A DNA stretch of 64,000 nucleotides from an uncultured Bacteroidales bacterium (GCA_903945175.1 CAJAUM010000134.1:1-64000), one strand, 5' to 3'; counted from the stretch's first letter, positions 51,401-61,068 are shown. Notes: generated by a model from the letters alone, not told the origin. Numbers and translations: made by a program.

Positions 51401-52136
51401 GGTTTCTCCTGTCATCAAACCAAGGAAAATAATGGTACAACCTGTAGATAAAAAAGAATAAACACAAAGACCCTGTCACAAAAAGGAAAAAGTAAAGCAA
51501 TGGTGGAAAAGGCAGCGTCCCCGAATAACCAGAAAAATTTAAACTTAACAGATAACTTCCATCTCCAGAAAAAACAGGGAATCCTATGTTATTCTTGTCA
51601 ATTAAAACAGCTTCAGGGCAATTGAATTGTGGGGAGAATTTGTTTTTTAAAAAGTCATTTTGAAAAGGAAATTCACTTTTTATCAAATAGCAACCCAGAA
51701 AATAATATTGACCGCTCTTTTTTCCTGTAAAACCATACCAGCCGTTTTTTAATTTTTCTACGGTTGAAATGTCTGCAAGTTGACGACCAAATTTTTCTGG
51801 TAAAATAATTTTATTATTATTCCAATATAACAAGGAGTCCTTTTTAAAAACAAACAAAAAGATCCCCTCCTCCATCATTTTTTGTACCTGACTATTATTA
51901 ACGGCCAAATTATTATTAAAGCCTCCAACAAAACGACTGCTTAATAATTCAACTGATTTTTTTGCTCTTTCCTCAGTTTGAAGAATGCTCCTTTGAAAAT
52001 TGCGTGAAATAGTTTTGGGTTCGTTTTGAATATTAAAAAAAAAGCGGAGACCAAAGACGGAAAGAAATAACAGAAATGCCACAAATAAATAGGGCAATCC
52101 CAGATTTTGGATATTTTTTGAAAAACCTATCACCAA
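48396..52136 (-). CDS. Very large NtrY-like sensor histidine kinase
   Basis: 1246 residues. An N-terminal helix, a periplasmic part (to about 205), several helices (about 205-470), a second extracytoplasmic region (about 470-760), further helices, a dCache-like region (about 815-930), HAMP (ISNYITAPLAILSEKMSRLR), the histidine box QVAHEIKNPLTPMKLSAQHL and an ATPase domain with NLLNNAIQAIGD, DNGSGIST and GGMGLGLAIVKSI. NtrY-like kinases respond to nitrogen or redox/envelope signals; here the signal is unknown and no response regulator is adjacent, so its partner is elsewhere. The GldH-like gene follows with a 14-bp overlap. Confidence 0.9.
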   Translation of the reverse strand: MVIGFSKNIQNLGLPYLFVAFLLFLSVFGLRFFFNIQNEPKTISRNFQRSILQTEERAKKSVELLSSRFVGGFNNNLAVNNSQVQKMMEEGIFLFVFKKDSLLYWNNNKIILPEKFGRQLADISTVEKLKNGWYGFTGKKSGQYYFLGCYLIKSEFPFQNDFLKNKFSPQFNCPEAVLIDKNNIGFPVFSGDGSYLLSLNFSGYSGTLPFPPLLYFFLFVTGSLCLFFFIYRLYHYFPWFDDRRNLMVLFYVTDLLLLRVFQYWLKFPQELTQSELFSPGLYSSTAILPSLGDFSLNVILLFVISLVISRNVSINHPEKFQAKARSLILNSSSIFFVLFFFHFVGFIISDLVINSSLSLNLQDISGLTYESGYGLFIVAIMLFSFWLISTRVFNDIISTAVQQKFLVLYAGIAGILYYLICLTFIGQIDYIILLFFYFYLVSYWYIKSKSRTIFSVHNLLFFLCFYAVFATIELNRSNNQKKEEKLKLLAVKLSTRRNPVTEVRYEQLERKLLSDTVVKGFIKPLPNGSRIRQDSLMIYLKERYFNDYWKKYDIQITVCDSIKELRIQPQGYLINCGTYFHGIVKDYGEPTQLPNLFFLDYGFGKEYYLAILSEGNSNQRTSFRPSLILEFNLLNSYPDPGYPGLLMDNTRIDLPNLSDYSYGLFQHGRLVHSVGSYNYRMELGQYKSFSTKHPFFPDDQMVHYQYTIDRTNLLLISKNEENFLTLISPFPYLFVFFTVIALLVSVLIYYPRNPHIIPASLRNRLHLSLIGVLVVTFIVIGIVQIINIININSKKNIANLREKAYSVQVEVQHRYSALRAIEDVPKSELEDFLIKLSNVFFTDINFYDTQGIVLASSRRQIFDEGLVSGRMNPDAYVKLIIEKGSAFIHNESIGSMHFSSAYLPLYNEQNRLLGYINLPYFSRQDEMKKEISTFLVTFVNIYILLILFGVFITILISNYITAPLAILSEKMSRLRLGLVNDKIEWKQDDEIGQLVLEYNRMIDELGRSAEVLARSEREGAWREMARQVAHEIKNPLTPMKLSAQHLQKAWIEKAPDMDERLARFTRTLIEQIDTLSAIASDFSSFAKMPAVINERINLKELILFVLSMYRDTSEIQYDFHCVNEEPYLWADRALLIRIFTNLLNNAIQAIGDSPGGLISIQVSAEQLRWNIAISDNGSGISTERAEKIFQPDFTTKTGGMGLGLAIVKSIVAGMHGEISFTSQEHEGTTFILKLPADDIQKQNETV

Positions 52137-52251
52137 TCCATTGATTAAGAATGCATTATCCTGGACTATTCCAAGGCGGTCTGCCCCCGTTTCGTTTCCT
52201 GGTTGATATATTCGGTCAAAACAGGCCCCGCGTTCATTACAAGGCTTAAAA

Positions 52252-53172
52252 TTAAGTATTTTTCAATGTGAGAATGAAAATCATGCTTGAATGACCTGTT
52301 TCCTTTCTGGTGGCCTGAAGGTTTGACCAAAAACCTGCAACGACAGATTTAAAATAATGTGGTTTACCTGACTTGTATTTTTCACTGAGCATTGAAACAT
52401 AATACGCATCAAGTTTCTGTGGATAAATTTTCACGACTTGCATCTTAGACCTTGTAGCAAGTTTCAAAATAGTATCTTTTGTAAAATGATACAGGTGCCT
52501 TGGAACATCATAGGCTGCCCAATGCTGATTATAATGCTGTGCATCCCAGGAATTGCAGTTAGGAACAGCAATAATAAACATTCCTGCCGGTGCAAGTAAT
52601 TTTCTAACTCGAATTATCAACCCGTTCAGGTCATGTATATGCTCAAGAACATGCCACATCGTGATGCAATGAAAGGTTCCTTGTAAGTCTGCTAAAGCAT
52701 CCAGCTGTTCATACGTAGTAATCAGGTTCCTTGTTTGAGCAAATAAACGCGCTTTTTCATTGGGCTCAATCCCTGTAACATCCCATCCCTGCTTCTGGCA
52801 ATATGCAAGAAATTCAGCAGTTCCACATCCTATATCCAATATCTTCCTGCCGCCTGAACATCTGCTAACGATCCCGTATTTTCTCCTAATTGATATTCTT
52901 CGTGCGAATTTATATATTATGCTCAAAAAATCTTTCTTTCCTGCATCATGGGAAATATAGTCATCAGACTGGTAATATCTGCCAATATCGGATTTATCGG
53001 GTCTGGGATTAACAAACCTGAATCCGCATGATCCGCATGAAAGTATTGAAAACTCCTCCTGTGATAAAAAATAATCCTTTACCTTTAGCAAAGGTGAAAA
53101 TACTGTACCATCACAAACCGGACAATGTATAATTATTTCAACCATTTTAGTTACCTGTTTCACGTGGAACAT
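52252..53172 (-). CDS. Class I SAM methyltransferase with N-terminal zinc-ribbon
   Basis: 306 residues from ATG 53172. N-terminal Cys pairs (CPVCDG and LSCGSCGF) suggest a zinc ribbon; the methyltransferase domain (about 95-240) has ILDIGCGTAEFLAYCQKQGW and MWHVLEHI. Many such proteins modify sugars or quinones; substrate unknown. Its ATG overlaps the mnmG stop by one base (TGATG), implying translational coupling. The first codons, MFHVKQ, are encoded by a parS-like palindrome. Confidence 0.85.
   Translation of the reverse strand: MFHVKQVTKMVEIIIHCPVCDGTVFSPLLKVKDYFLSQEEFSILSCGSCGFRFVNPRPDKSDIGRYYQSDDYISHDAGKKDFLSIIYKFARRISIRRKYGIVSRCSGGRKILDIGCGTAEFLAYCQKQGWDVTGIEPNEKARLFAQTRNLITTYEQLDALADLQGTFHCITMWHVLEHIHDLNGLIIRVRKLLAPAGMFIIAVPNCNSWDAQHYNQHWAAYDVPRHLYHFTKDTILKLATRSKMQVVKIYPQKLDAYYVSMLSEKYKSGKPHYFKSVVAGFWSNLQATRKETGHSSMIFILTLKNT
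53156..53171. promoter_or_regulatory. parS-like site 1
   Basis: TGTTTCACGTGGAACA fits the parS consensus TGTTnCACGTGnAACA at all fixed positions. Lies in the first codons of the methyltransferase gene. Confidence 0.7.
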
Positions 53173-55040
53173 CACCGACCGAGATAGACAATCAGCACAG
53201 AAATATCAGCGGGAGAAACTCCGCTAATCCTTGAAGCCTGTCCAATTGTCCTGGGTTGGATTCTGTTAAGTTTTTCTCTCGCCTCATTTGATAGAGATGT
53301 CAATTTTGAATAATTAAAACCCTCCAAAAGGGTTAGATTTTCAAGATTTAACATTTTATCAGCCACCTCTTGTTCTTTTTCCAAATAATTTTCATACTTG
53401 ATCAGCAATTCAACTTCTGCAATAATATCTTCATCGAAGGAATCATATTCTTCAACAAAACTATTGATTGTTTCCACGCTTTTAATCATGTCCTTAAGAC
53501 AAACCTGTGGTCTTAATAAAATTACAGCGGCCTTTTGCTTTTGCGAGATAACATTCTCATTTACTTCCAATAGCAAATCGTTTGCTTGCACTGGCATAAG
53601 ACTTTCTGATTTAAGAAATGTGATCAATTTGTCTATTTTCAGGTACTTATCTTTCACCTTTGATAGTCGTTCAGCGGAGGCTAGCCCAATGCTATTCGAT
53701 AGCCGGGTTAACCGTTGATCGGCATTATCCTGTCTCAATAGCAATCTGTATTCCGCCCGTGAAGTAAACATGCGGTATGGTTCTTCTGTTCCCTTTGTAA
53801 TCAGATCATCAATTAATACTCCTATATAGGCTTCCGAACGTTTAAGAATAAATGCCTCCTGCCCTTGAATCTTTAGGTGTGCATTGATTCCCGCCATCAG
53901 CCCCTGGGCGGCAGCTTCTTCATATCCGGTGGTTCCGTTTATCTGTCCTGCAAAGTATAAATTTTGTATCAACTTGGTCTCCAAGGTTGATTTTAATTGC
54001 AAAGGGGGAAAGTAATCATATTCGATTGCATAGCCAGGTCTGAAAAATTTTGCTTTCTCAAATCCCCTTACCTTTCTCAATGCCTTAAACTGAACGTCCT
54101 CAGGAAGAGAAGATGAAAAACCATTGACATAGTATTCTTCCGTGTTCCATCCTTCGGGTTCTATAAAAAGCTGATGCCGGTCTTTGGTAGAAAAACGGTC
54201 AATCTTATCCTCAATAGATGGACAATACCGAGGTCCCCGGCCCTGAATCCTTCCCGAAAACATAGGCGATTTTCCAAATCCGGTTCTAAGTATATCATGT
54301 ACCTCCTGGCTGGTATACGTAAGATAGCAACTTCTTTGCCTTTTCAATCCGGGGGTCTCGGTAAATGAAAATTTTCCTGGGATTTCATCACCAGGTTGTT
54401 CCACCATACGTCTAAAATTAAGTGATCTGCCATCGACCCTGACCGGAGTACCCGTTTTCATCCTGCACGAATTAAACCCCAAATTCACCAATTGCTCAGT
54501 AAGGTTTTTGGCAGCGCGATCACCCATTCGCCCGCCTGAAAAATGTTTTTCACCTATGTGTATGATTCCGTTTAAGAAAGTGCCATTGGCAAGGATCACC
54601 GAGTTGCATTTAAAGAACATTCCCAAGCCCGTTTTAACCCCGATAATTTTATCACTTTTTACGTTAATCTCGATTACTGTATCTTGCCAAAAATCGATAT
54701 CTCTGTTATTCTCTAAAACTTTTCTCCATTCCATTGAATACAAAAAGCGGTCATTTTGCGCTCTGGGACTCCACATGGCAGGACCCTTTGATTTGTTGAG
54801 CATCCTGAATTGAATCATGGTAAGGTCTGTAATGATACCTGAATAACCCCCCATCGCATCGATCTCCCGTACAATTTGTCCTTTTGCAATTCCGCCCATA
54901 GATGGATTACACGACATCTGCGCCATATTCATCATGTTCATTGTAATCAGCAATACTTTTGATCCCAAACTGCCAGCAGAAGAGGCTGCTTCGCAACCAG
55001 CATGTCCCGCTCCAACAACAATGATGTCGTATTTATTCAT
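53172..55040 (-). CDS. mnmG: tRNA uridine-5-carboxymethylaminomethyl modification enzyme MnmG
   Basis: 622 residues, normal length. Forms, with MnmE, the cmnm5U34 modification of wobble uridines. FAD-binding dinucleotide motif [16 protein letters not shown] at the N-terminus; [20 protein letters not shown]; and the conserved [18 protein letters not shown] near residues 355-372. The C-terminal MnmE-binding domain is present ([15 protein letters not shown]). Preceded by a parS-like site; followed by the methyltransferase with a one-base overlap. Confidence 0.97.
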   Translation of the reverse strand: MNKYDIIVVGAGHAGCEAASSAGSLGSKVLLITMNMMNMAQMSCNPSMGGIAKGQIVREIDAMGGYSGIITDLTMIQFRMLNKSKGPAMWSPRAQNDRFLYSMEWRKVLENNRDIDFWQDTVIEINVKSDKIIGVKTGLGMFFKCNSVILANGTFLNGIIHIGEKHFSGGRMGDRAAKNLTEQLVNLGFNSCRMKTGTPVRVDGRSLNFRRMVEQPGDEIPGKFSFTETPGLKRQRSCYLTYTSQEVHDILRTGFGKSPMFSGRIQGRGPRYCPSIEDKIDRFSTKDRHQLFIEPEGWNTEEYYVNGFSSSLPEDVQFKALRKVRGFEKAKFFRPGYAIEYDYFPPLQLKSTLETKLIQNLYFAGQINGTTGYEEAAAQGLMAGINAHLKIQGQEAFILKRSEAYIGVLIDDLITKGTEEPYRMFTSRAEYRLLLRQDNADQRLTRLSNSIGLASAERLSKVKDKYLKIDKLITFLKSESLMPVQANDLLLEVNENVISQKQKAAVILLRPQVCLKDMIKSVETINSFVEEYDSFDEDIIAEVELLIKYENYLEKEQEVADKMLNLENLTLLEGFNYSKLTSLSNEAREKLNRIQPRTIGQASRISGVSPADISVLIVYLGR

Positions 55041-55048
55041 AAATATAT

Positions 55049-55064
55049 TGTTCCACGTGAAACG
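55049..55064. promoter_or_regulatory. parS-like site 2
   Basis: TGTTCCACGTGAAACG matches the parS consensus except for the last base; it lies 9 bp upstream of the mnmG ATG, 1.9 kb from site 1. Confidence 0.6.
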
Positions 55065-55105
55065 CGTCTCTTATTGTTCTGCTTTTAAAAAGCGCCATTG
55101 CTTAA

Positions 55106-55537
55106 TTAAATCCCGGAAAGTCTCTCAAGGTAAAAATTTTCTTTCTGACGCATTTCAGCCTTTTCTGTAATCGCCGCATCACCATATCCAATTAAATGTA
55201 AAACACCGTGAATGATAACACGGTGAAGTTCGTTCGAAAGTCTTTGTCGGTAAATTTTGGCATTTTCCTTTACCCTGGGAATACTAATAAAGATATCTCC
55301 GCTGATAACGCCCCGTTCTTCCAAGATTGGAAAGGTAATTATATCAGTTAATGTATTATGTTTTAAATATTTACGATTAAGCTTATGTAAATATGTATCA
55401 TCACAAAAAATAATATTTATTTCACCGGCAGTAACATTTTCTTCATTGGCAGAATTGGTAATCCATCGGCGAGTTTTATTTTTTTCCCTGTATCTAAATG
55501 AGATATCTTCGGAAAAGAAATGAATTGTTCCGCTCAT
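55106..55537 (-). CDS. ybeY: rRNA maturation endoribonuclease YbeY
   Basis: 143 residues. The metal site reads HGVLHLIGYGD, the Bacteroidota form of the usual HGxLHLxGYDH, with the last ligand position Asp-like rather than His. SGDIFISIPRVKENA and TDIITFPI are the other conserved parts. Processes 16S rRNA 3' end and in quality control. Overlaps the upstream ATPase gene by 4 bp. Confidence 0.92.
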   Translation of the reverse strand: MSGTIHFFSEDISFRYREKNKTRRWITNSANEENVTAGEINIIFCDDTYLHKLNRKYLKHNTLTDIITFPILEERGVISGDIFISIPRVKENAKIYRQRLSNELHRVIIHGVLHLIGYGDAAITEKAEMRQKENFYLERLSGI

Positions 55538-56019
55538 TTCTTTTGTTTTACATCTTCCTTCTTTGTCCAGTATTCCTTCAACTGGTTTATCCTTAAAAGA
55601 GACTTTTCATAATTCATGCTTGACACATAGAACACAAGAATAATACTTTTGGCATTAACCGAAATGGTTATTTCATCCGTAAGCGCTTTAATGATAAATA
55701 TATCCCTTGAAAGTTTGTGCTTCCTAATCTCTTGCTCCAAAATATCTTCTCCCTCCTCAAGCTTATCCTCTGAATTGCTTAGCCGGATTTTAAAGATCAG
55801 CCCCTTTGACGTTCTGTCGAATGATATAAATATCTTTCCATCTGACAATGAGTCGTTCAGTGAGAATAAAATACCTGCAGCTTCGGTGGTGGCCAGCAAG
55901 ATATTCCCAAAATATTCATTGTTTATATTATAGTAATCGCAAATCTCTTCAACGAATCGCTCTAACTTGGTAATCTCTTTGTTACCGGTGATAACCAGCT
56001 CTCTATAATCATGTTTCAT
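55534..56019 (-). CDS. Anti-sigma-type (SpoIIAB/RsbW-like) ATPase-domain protein
   Basis: 161 residues. GHKL-like fold with ATTEAAG as the N-box segment (about 42-48) and a degenerate glycine region; single domain, no kinase or receiver part. Such proteins bind sigma or anti-sigma factors or act in regulatory switches. The ATP-binding residues are weaker than in SpoIIAB, so catalysis is uncertain. 1 bp after the DUF4175-type gene and overlapping ybeY. Confidence 0.65.
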   Translation of the reverse strand: MKHDYRELVITGNKEITKLERFVEEICDYYNINNEYFGNILLATTEAAGILFSLNDSLSDGKIFISFDRTSKGLIFKIRLSNSEDKLEEGEDILEQEIRKHKLSRDIFIIKALTDEITISVNAKSIILVFYVSSMNYEKSLLRINQLKEYWTKKEDVKQKK

Positions 56020-56020
56020 A

Positions 56021-59000
56021 TCAGTATCCTATTTTCACAGTATAACTACTAATTTTACTTTTATAAAACGAACTAACGACAGGTAAAGTTAATTCAATAT
56101 GATCGATGCCCGCTCTCTTTTTAGCGTTATACTGAAAATATTGATTAGGGTTACTTGTTTTCCTGCTTTTTGCCTCCTCTGATTCTCTCTTTTCTTCCTG
56201 ATCCCTCATTTGTTCGGCCTTTTCAGATTCAAGAAGTCTAGACATTATCTTTTGTTGCCTCTGGATAGTTTCTTTCGTAATACTTTTATTAATTAAATCA
56301 TGTTCTATTTGTTCCATCTCCTTTTCCACGTCATTTAAATCCCCTTGGTTTTTTACACCCTTCGATCCACGTTGGTTCTGGTACTGTTGCATTTCATTTC
56401 TTAGGGCCTCCTGCTGTGCCGCCAGCTTCGCTATTTGCTTATTCATCGCGTTTTGTTTGGCTGTAACACCTCCATTCTTTCCGGAAGTCGCATCCATTCC
56501 TGCTTTAAGTTGCTGTAATTGCTTCCCAAGGTTTTCCTGTAGCTCCCTGATGCCCTTCATCGAAGGCTTTGCGCCTTTTGCACCAGGATTTGGACATGAT
56601 TTTTTACCGCCCTTTGATTTCGAACCTGAAGACATTTGTTCATTCATTTTTTCAAGTGACTCATTGAGCAATAGCGCCAGATTATTAATGGATGTCATCG
56701 AATATTGCTGTTTTGCAACAGCCAGATTAATGTTCCGGCTATCCATCGCCTCAAGCGTCAAATCAATATTTCGCTTGATTGCAGAAATTTCTTTTGTGAT
56801 GAAAGGCTTTAACATAAGCTGCCTCTTCCCGATTGAATTCAACGAATCTTCAATGATTGTTAACTTTTGAATAAACTCACGCTGGCTTAATATTATTTCA
56901 GGATACCTTGGATCACTCCTGGCAATGATCCTGGTCCTGGTGATAATATCTTCCTGTTCAAATGAAAGCCGGACCAGGTTCTCGACAATCATACGAATAT
57001 TTGAAGCGTCTTCAGCAAGTTGTTCATCCTCATTTTCTTGTTGTGATTCTTCCATTTGTCTGGCGAGATCTCTCATCTGCCTGGCGGCTTCCCGTTGAGA
57101 TTTTGAAGCCTCCCTGTTTCTCTTTTCCTCCAGTTTACTTTTACTATCTCCCAGAATCCTTTGCAGGCTGTCTTGCTTTTCTTCAGTTACTCCAATATCA
57201 ACAGGTGTTTCAAATTTCTTTCCTTCTTCTTTAAGATCATGTATTTGCTTTGAAACTGAGTCTGTATTTTTGTTAATATTATTCTGCGCGTCAAGTAATT
57301 TCTCACTGATTTGCTTTTGTTCCTCGGTATTTTTGGCCAGAATATCCTGCTTATCAGCGATTTTTCTAAGCTCATTGCTAAGATTTTCTATCTTTCTCTC
57401 GAATTCAATCTTCTTCATTAATTCCAGGTGTCTGTCCAGCTGAATCTCCAGTTCCTTATTAGAAACTTTCATCTTATCCAGCAAATTACTGAGTTTCGCC
57501 TTATCAACCTGTTTGATCAGATTCTGCATCTCCTCTATCATTTGTTTCATTTCGTCTGTAAGCAACAGCTCCATGAGTTCATTCAGCTGATTCTGCTTAT
57601 CAGTTATGCGTTTGCTGGTTTCTAAATATTTTTCTTCATTTGCCATATTTTCCTTGTTCTTGGCGATGGCGTCCCTTACCTTTTCCCCGATTTCAGAATT
57701 GGCCCTTATGAGCTCCTCCATCTTCCTTTTTTCCTGCCAGGAAATATTATTTTGATCAACCATCTTTTTATTCAATTCGTCCAACGTTTTCTGAATGGAG
57801 TTTGATTCTTTAAGGCTTTGTTCTATTTTATCCTTCATCGACTCAGCATTCTGGTCCGTACGCTCTACAATTTCTTCGATTGAAGGGGTTAAAATCTTCC
57901 TTAATTCAGATTTGGTACACTTCGGACCATGTACCCCATCGTTGTCACAGATTTCAAAAAAATAACGGAGTGTCATACCTGACTCCGGCATCAGTTTCTG
58001 AAGATCAATTGAATGATAAAAAACCTGATTGTCTATATTCCTGTCTATCAGTATGTTTTCAGAAAAAAGATTCCCCAAAATTGAATCATCATGGTTAATC
58101 ACATCGTAATTAAATGTCAATTTTGAAAATCCATAATCATCCTTGATGCTCCCTTTACAAAACACGGATGTATTCAATGTGGAATCCAGGGTTTCCGAAA
58201 CAACAATGGTCGGGTATCCATCGTTAACGACAAAAACACTGTAAACCAACGAGTCTGCTGATTGGTTCGTATCATTCAACGGCCTGATAGAATATGAGGT
58301 TGTCGTAAGTTTAGTCTCTGTGTGGGTAAATGTGTTTTTCTGGTCGCGATTAAGGTTGTTCATTATATTTCCAACACGTAGTTTAATCTGACTGACATCC
58401 TTTGTATAAAAGTTCCATTTGACTTCACTGCCCTCAGGAATCGTAATGTCACCTACATTTTCGATTTTTTCTGATGATTTGTTTAAATAGGAAGGAAACG
58501 TTACTTCCACATCAAAACTCAGCAAAATGGGCTTGGGAAGAACCACGATCTCATACTTTTGAGAGATAAAATCGCCTGCAGTAATCACGAAAGGGATATT
58601 TTCCTGCACTGATTTAAAAAGACAGGAAAAAACAAATCCCCTCTTTTTTGTCAGTTTATAGGTAACTGTTTTGGTTTTGATAAACACTTCGGAAGGGATT
58701 TCGTCTCCTGTTGCCACCACATTGAGCTCAAAATCATCCTGCTGAACAGCCCTGAGTGTTTTATTTAACACCTCTAGTCTAAAAGATAAAGGAGGGATAA
58801 AAGGCTGATAAAACCTTACAATCCTATTGGTTGGTTCTGAAATGATTTCAGGTGAAAGCAAAGCCAAAACTACAATGATAAAAACCGGGATCACTGCATA
58901 ACGAATATATCGTAAGTTTTTGGTAAAATCGATCACTTTGGTAAACGGAAATATCTTCAACGCCTCGGTTTTTTGTGCAATACTTGCAGTAAGTAACTCG

Positions 59001-59374
59001 GATTGATCGTTTCCGTGTTCACTCTTTCTCATGAGCTGAAGTGTATTCAGCAGTTTATCCTGAATTTCAGGAAAATGATTTCCAATAATTTCAGCGGCCT
59101 TCACATGTGAAATGATCTTTCCGATTTTTATTAACTGCAGGATCGGTATGAAGATTAGCCGGAAGAAAAGAAATACAGCCGTGGAAAGAAAAGCAAAAAA
59201 CAGAACAGTTCTGATGACTTGATTGAAATGAAAAAAATATTCACAGATGATTAAGATCAGATAGTACGCTGCAAGTAATGTAACGGCCCACAATACACCT
59301 CTCATCAGCCGGTTTCTGTAATATTTCCGGATGAACTCATCGAGTTTTTTTAACAGTATGTGTTCTTTTGACAT
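56021..59374 (-). CDS. DUF4175-type large membrane protein with long coiled coil
   Basis: About 1117 residues from MSKEHILLKKLDE. Three N-terminal helices (about 24-45, 55-80, 150-170), a large periplasmic-type beta-rich region (about 180-500), then a long charged coiled coil (about 510-800 with repeating Glu/Lys-rich heptads such as MIEEMQNLIKQVDKAKLSNL) and Gln/Lys-rich segment to 1060. Resembles DUF4175-family proteins of Bacteroidota and proteobacteria. No catalytic motif. Function unknown. Precedes the anti-sigma-type gene by 1 bp. Confidence 0.75.
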   Translation of the reverse strand: MSKEHILLKKLDEFIRKYYRNRLMRGVLWAVTLLAAYYLILIICEYFFHFNQVIRTVLFFAFLSTAVFLFFRLIFIPILQLIKIGKIISHVKAAEIIGNHFPEIQDKLLNTLQLMRKSEHGNDQSELLTASIAQKTEALKIFPFTKVIDFTKNLRYIRYAVIPVFIIVVLALLSPEIISEPTNRIVRFYQPFIPPLSFRLEVLNKTLRAVQQDDFELNVVATGDEIPSEVFIKTKTVTYKLTKKRGFVFSCLFKSVQENIPFVITAGDFISQKYEIVVLPKPILLSFDVEVTFPSYLNKSSEKIENVGDITIPEGSEVKWNFYTKDVSQIKLRVGNIMNNLNRDQKNTFTHTETKLTTTSYSIRPLNDTNQSADSLVYSVFVVNDGYPTIVVSETLDSTLNTSVFCKGSIKDDYGFSKLTFNYDVINHDDSILGNLFSENILIDRNIDNQVFYHSIDLQKLMPESGMTLRYFFEICDNDGVHGPKCTKSELRKILTPSIEEIVERTDQNAESMKDKIEQSLKESNSIQKTLDELNKKMVDQNNISWQEKRKMEELIRANSEIGEKVRDAIAKNKENMANEEKYLETSKRITDKQNQLNELMELLLTDEMKQMIEEMQNLIKQVDKAKLSNLLDKMKVSNKELEIQLDRHLELMKKIEFERKIENLSNELRKIADKQDILAKNTEEQKQISEKLLDAQNNINKNTDSVSKQIHDLKEEGKKFETPVDIGVTEEKQDSLQRILGDSKSKLEEKRNREASKSQREAARQMRDLARQMEESQQENEDEQLAEDASNIRMIVENLVRLSFEQEDIITRTRIIARSDPRYPEIILSQREFIQKLTIIEDSLNSIGKRQLMLKPFITKEISAIKRNIDLTLEAMDSRNINLAVAKQQYSMTSINNLALLLNESLEKMNEQMSSGSKSKGGKKSCPNPGAKGAKPSMKGIRELQENLGKQLQQLKAGMDATSGKNGGVTAKQNAMNKQIAKLAAQQEALRNEMQQYQNQRGSKGVKNQGDLNDVEKEMEQIEHDLINKSITKETIQRQQKIMSRLLESEKAEQMRDQEEKRESEEAKSRKTSNPNQYFQYNAKKRAGIDHIELTLPVVSSFYKSKISSYTVKIGY

Positions 59375-59506
59375 TCGTTGCATCAGTCGTTGTGAATTTA
59401 TTCTTCATGTACCTCAGTTTGGCAGTTGCCATTAAAGCCAGAATAATTCCTTGGCAAAAATACAAATATTCAAGGGCATCGGGGTCCCTAAATAGGCAGA
59501 ATAGCC

Positions 59507-59514
59507 TATTTTTG
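59507..59514 (+). promoter_or_regulatory. Bacteroidota -7 box of gltX
   Basis: TATTTTTG fits TAnnTTTG, 22 bp before the ATG at 59536. A minus-strand TATTTTTG at 59455..59462 may serve the divergent DUF4175-type gene. Confidence 0.55.
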
Positions 59515-59535
59515 TACTACCAAAAGAACCAACAA

Positions 59536-61068
59536 ATGATACCAAATCCCGTTCGCGTACGATTTGCACCAAGTCCAACCGGTCCGCTACACATTGGCGG
59601 CGTAAGAACTGCTTTATACAACTTTCTCTTTGCGCGTAAGCATGGAGGTACTTTGATACTCAGGATTGAAGATACCGACCAGAATCGGTTTGTCCCTGGC
59701 GCGGAACAATATATTATTGAATCGCTTGCATGGTGCGGTCTCAAATTTGATGAAAGTCCTGAACGTGGTGGTCCGCATGCACCCTACAGGCAATCGGAGC
59801 GATCTGAAATTTACAAAGAATATATCCAGCGGTTAATTGTCAATGGTCATGCATATTATGCTTTTGATACAGAGGCTGAACTGGAAGTAATGCGTGCCAG
59901 TTTTAAAGCTGATGGAAATAAGGTTTTCCAATATGATCAAAAAACACGGAAATCGTTAAGAAATTCCCTGACGGTCTCTGACTCTGAGGTCAATGCAATG
60001 CTTAAAGCCGGAACTCCCTATGTGATCAGGATAAAAATTCCGGAGAACCAACTGGTTGTAGTGCATGATTTGATAAGGGGAGATGTGACCGTGAACACGG
60101 CAAATCTTGATGATAAGGTGCTTTTCAAATCCGATGGACTGCCTACATATCACCTTGCCAATGTCGTAGATGATTACCTTATGAAAATCACCCATGTAAT
60201 CCGGGGTGAAGAGTGGCTTCCTTCAGCTCCATTGCATGTACTGCTTTACCGTTTTTTCGGATGGGAAGATATCATGCCTCAATTTGCCCATTTGCCGCTG
60301 ATTTTAAAGCCGGATGGAAATGGTAAATTAAGCAAACGAGATGGTGACAGGTTGGGGTTTCCTGTTTTTCCTACAGAATGGAAAGATCCGACTACCGGAG
60401 AATTGTATTCTGGTTATCGTGAATCGGGTTATTTATCCAACGCGGTGGTCAACATCCTGGTACATCTCGGCTGGAATCCCGGAACCGAACAGGAGCTTTT
60501 TTCGATGGAAGAGTTGATTCAACAATTTTCACTGGAGCGGGTTGGCAAGCACGGTTCAAAATTTGATCCAGAGAAGGCAAAATGGTTTAATCACCAATAC
60601 TTACAGAGGAAATCAGATGAGGAGCTTTATCAGATGCTGAAGCCCTTTCTGGAACATAGCGGTGTAGCTCCCCCGGGTGAATATGTTGAAAAAGTCATCC
60701 GACTTGTGAAGGATCGGGTATTTCTTGTCCCTGATTTGTGGAATGCGGCCTGGTTTTTCTTCATAAGACCCCGGGATTATGATGCCCAGGTATATCAAAA
60801 AATCTGGCAACCTGTGACTACGGAGTTAATTCAGGGCTTTGCAAAGGAGACAGCGCAGTTGGTGGATTTTAATAAAGAAACGCTTCATGAGCTGGTCTTG
60901 CATTTCATTGCAAATTCAGGCGTAAAGATGGGCCAGTTAATGAACCCGCTGCGCCTGCTGATGGTTGGTTCAAACCAGGGACCCGGTATGATGGACCTGG
61001 CCGAGGTTATAGGGAAAAAAGAGTTTCTTGAAAGGATCAGAATTGGCGTGGAAAAATTGACAAAATAG
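59536..61068 (+). CDS. gltX: Glutamyl-tRNA synthetase
   Basis: 510 residues from the ATG beginning MIPNPVRVRFAPSPTGPLHI; an upstream in-frame extension to 59368 adds non-conserved residues and would overlap the promoter. HIGG is the class I HIGH signature, and LSKRDGD is the KMSKS-type loop. Charges tRNA-Glu. Since glnS is also present (62055..63758), this is probably the discriminating type. C-terminal anticodon domain intact. Confidence 0.96.
   Translation: MIPNPVRVRFAPSPTGPLHIGGVRTALYNFLFARKHGGTLILRIEDTDQNRFVPGAEQYIIESLAWCGLKFDESPERGGPHAPYRQSERSEIYKEYIQRLIVNGHAYYAFDTEAELEVMRASFKADGNKVFQYDQKTRKSLRNSLTVSDSEVNAMLKAGTPYVIRIKIPENQLVVVHDLIRGDVTVNTANLDDKVLFKSDGLPTYHLANVVDDYLMKITHVIRGEEWLPSAPLHVLLYRFFGWEDIMPQFAHLPLILKPDGNGKLSKRDGDRLGFPVFPTEWKDPTTGELYSGYRESGYLSNAVVNILVHLGWNPGTEQELFSMEELIQQFSLERVGKHGSKFDPEKAKWFNHQYLQRKSDEELYQMLKPFLEHSGVAPPGEYVEKVIRLVKDRVFLVPDLWNAAWFFFIRPRDYDAQVYQKIWQPVTTELIQGFAKETAQLVDFNKETLHELVLHFIANSGVKMGQLMNPLRLLMVGSNQGPGMMDLAEVIGKKEFLERIRIGVEKLTK

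Noticed and set aside
59368-59535. An N-terminal extension of GluRS starting at 59368
   Set aside because: The added 56 residues are not conserved, would overlap the divergent gene's start and cross the -7 box; the conserved start MIPNPVRVRFAPSPTG is at 59536.
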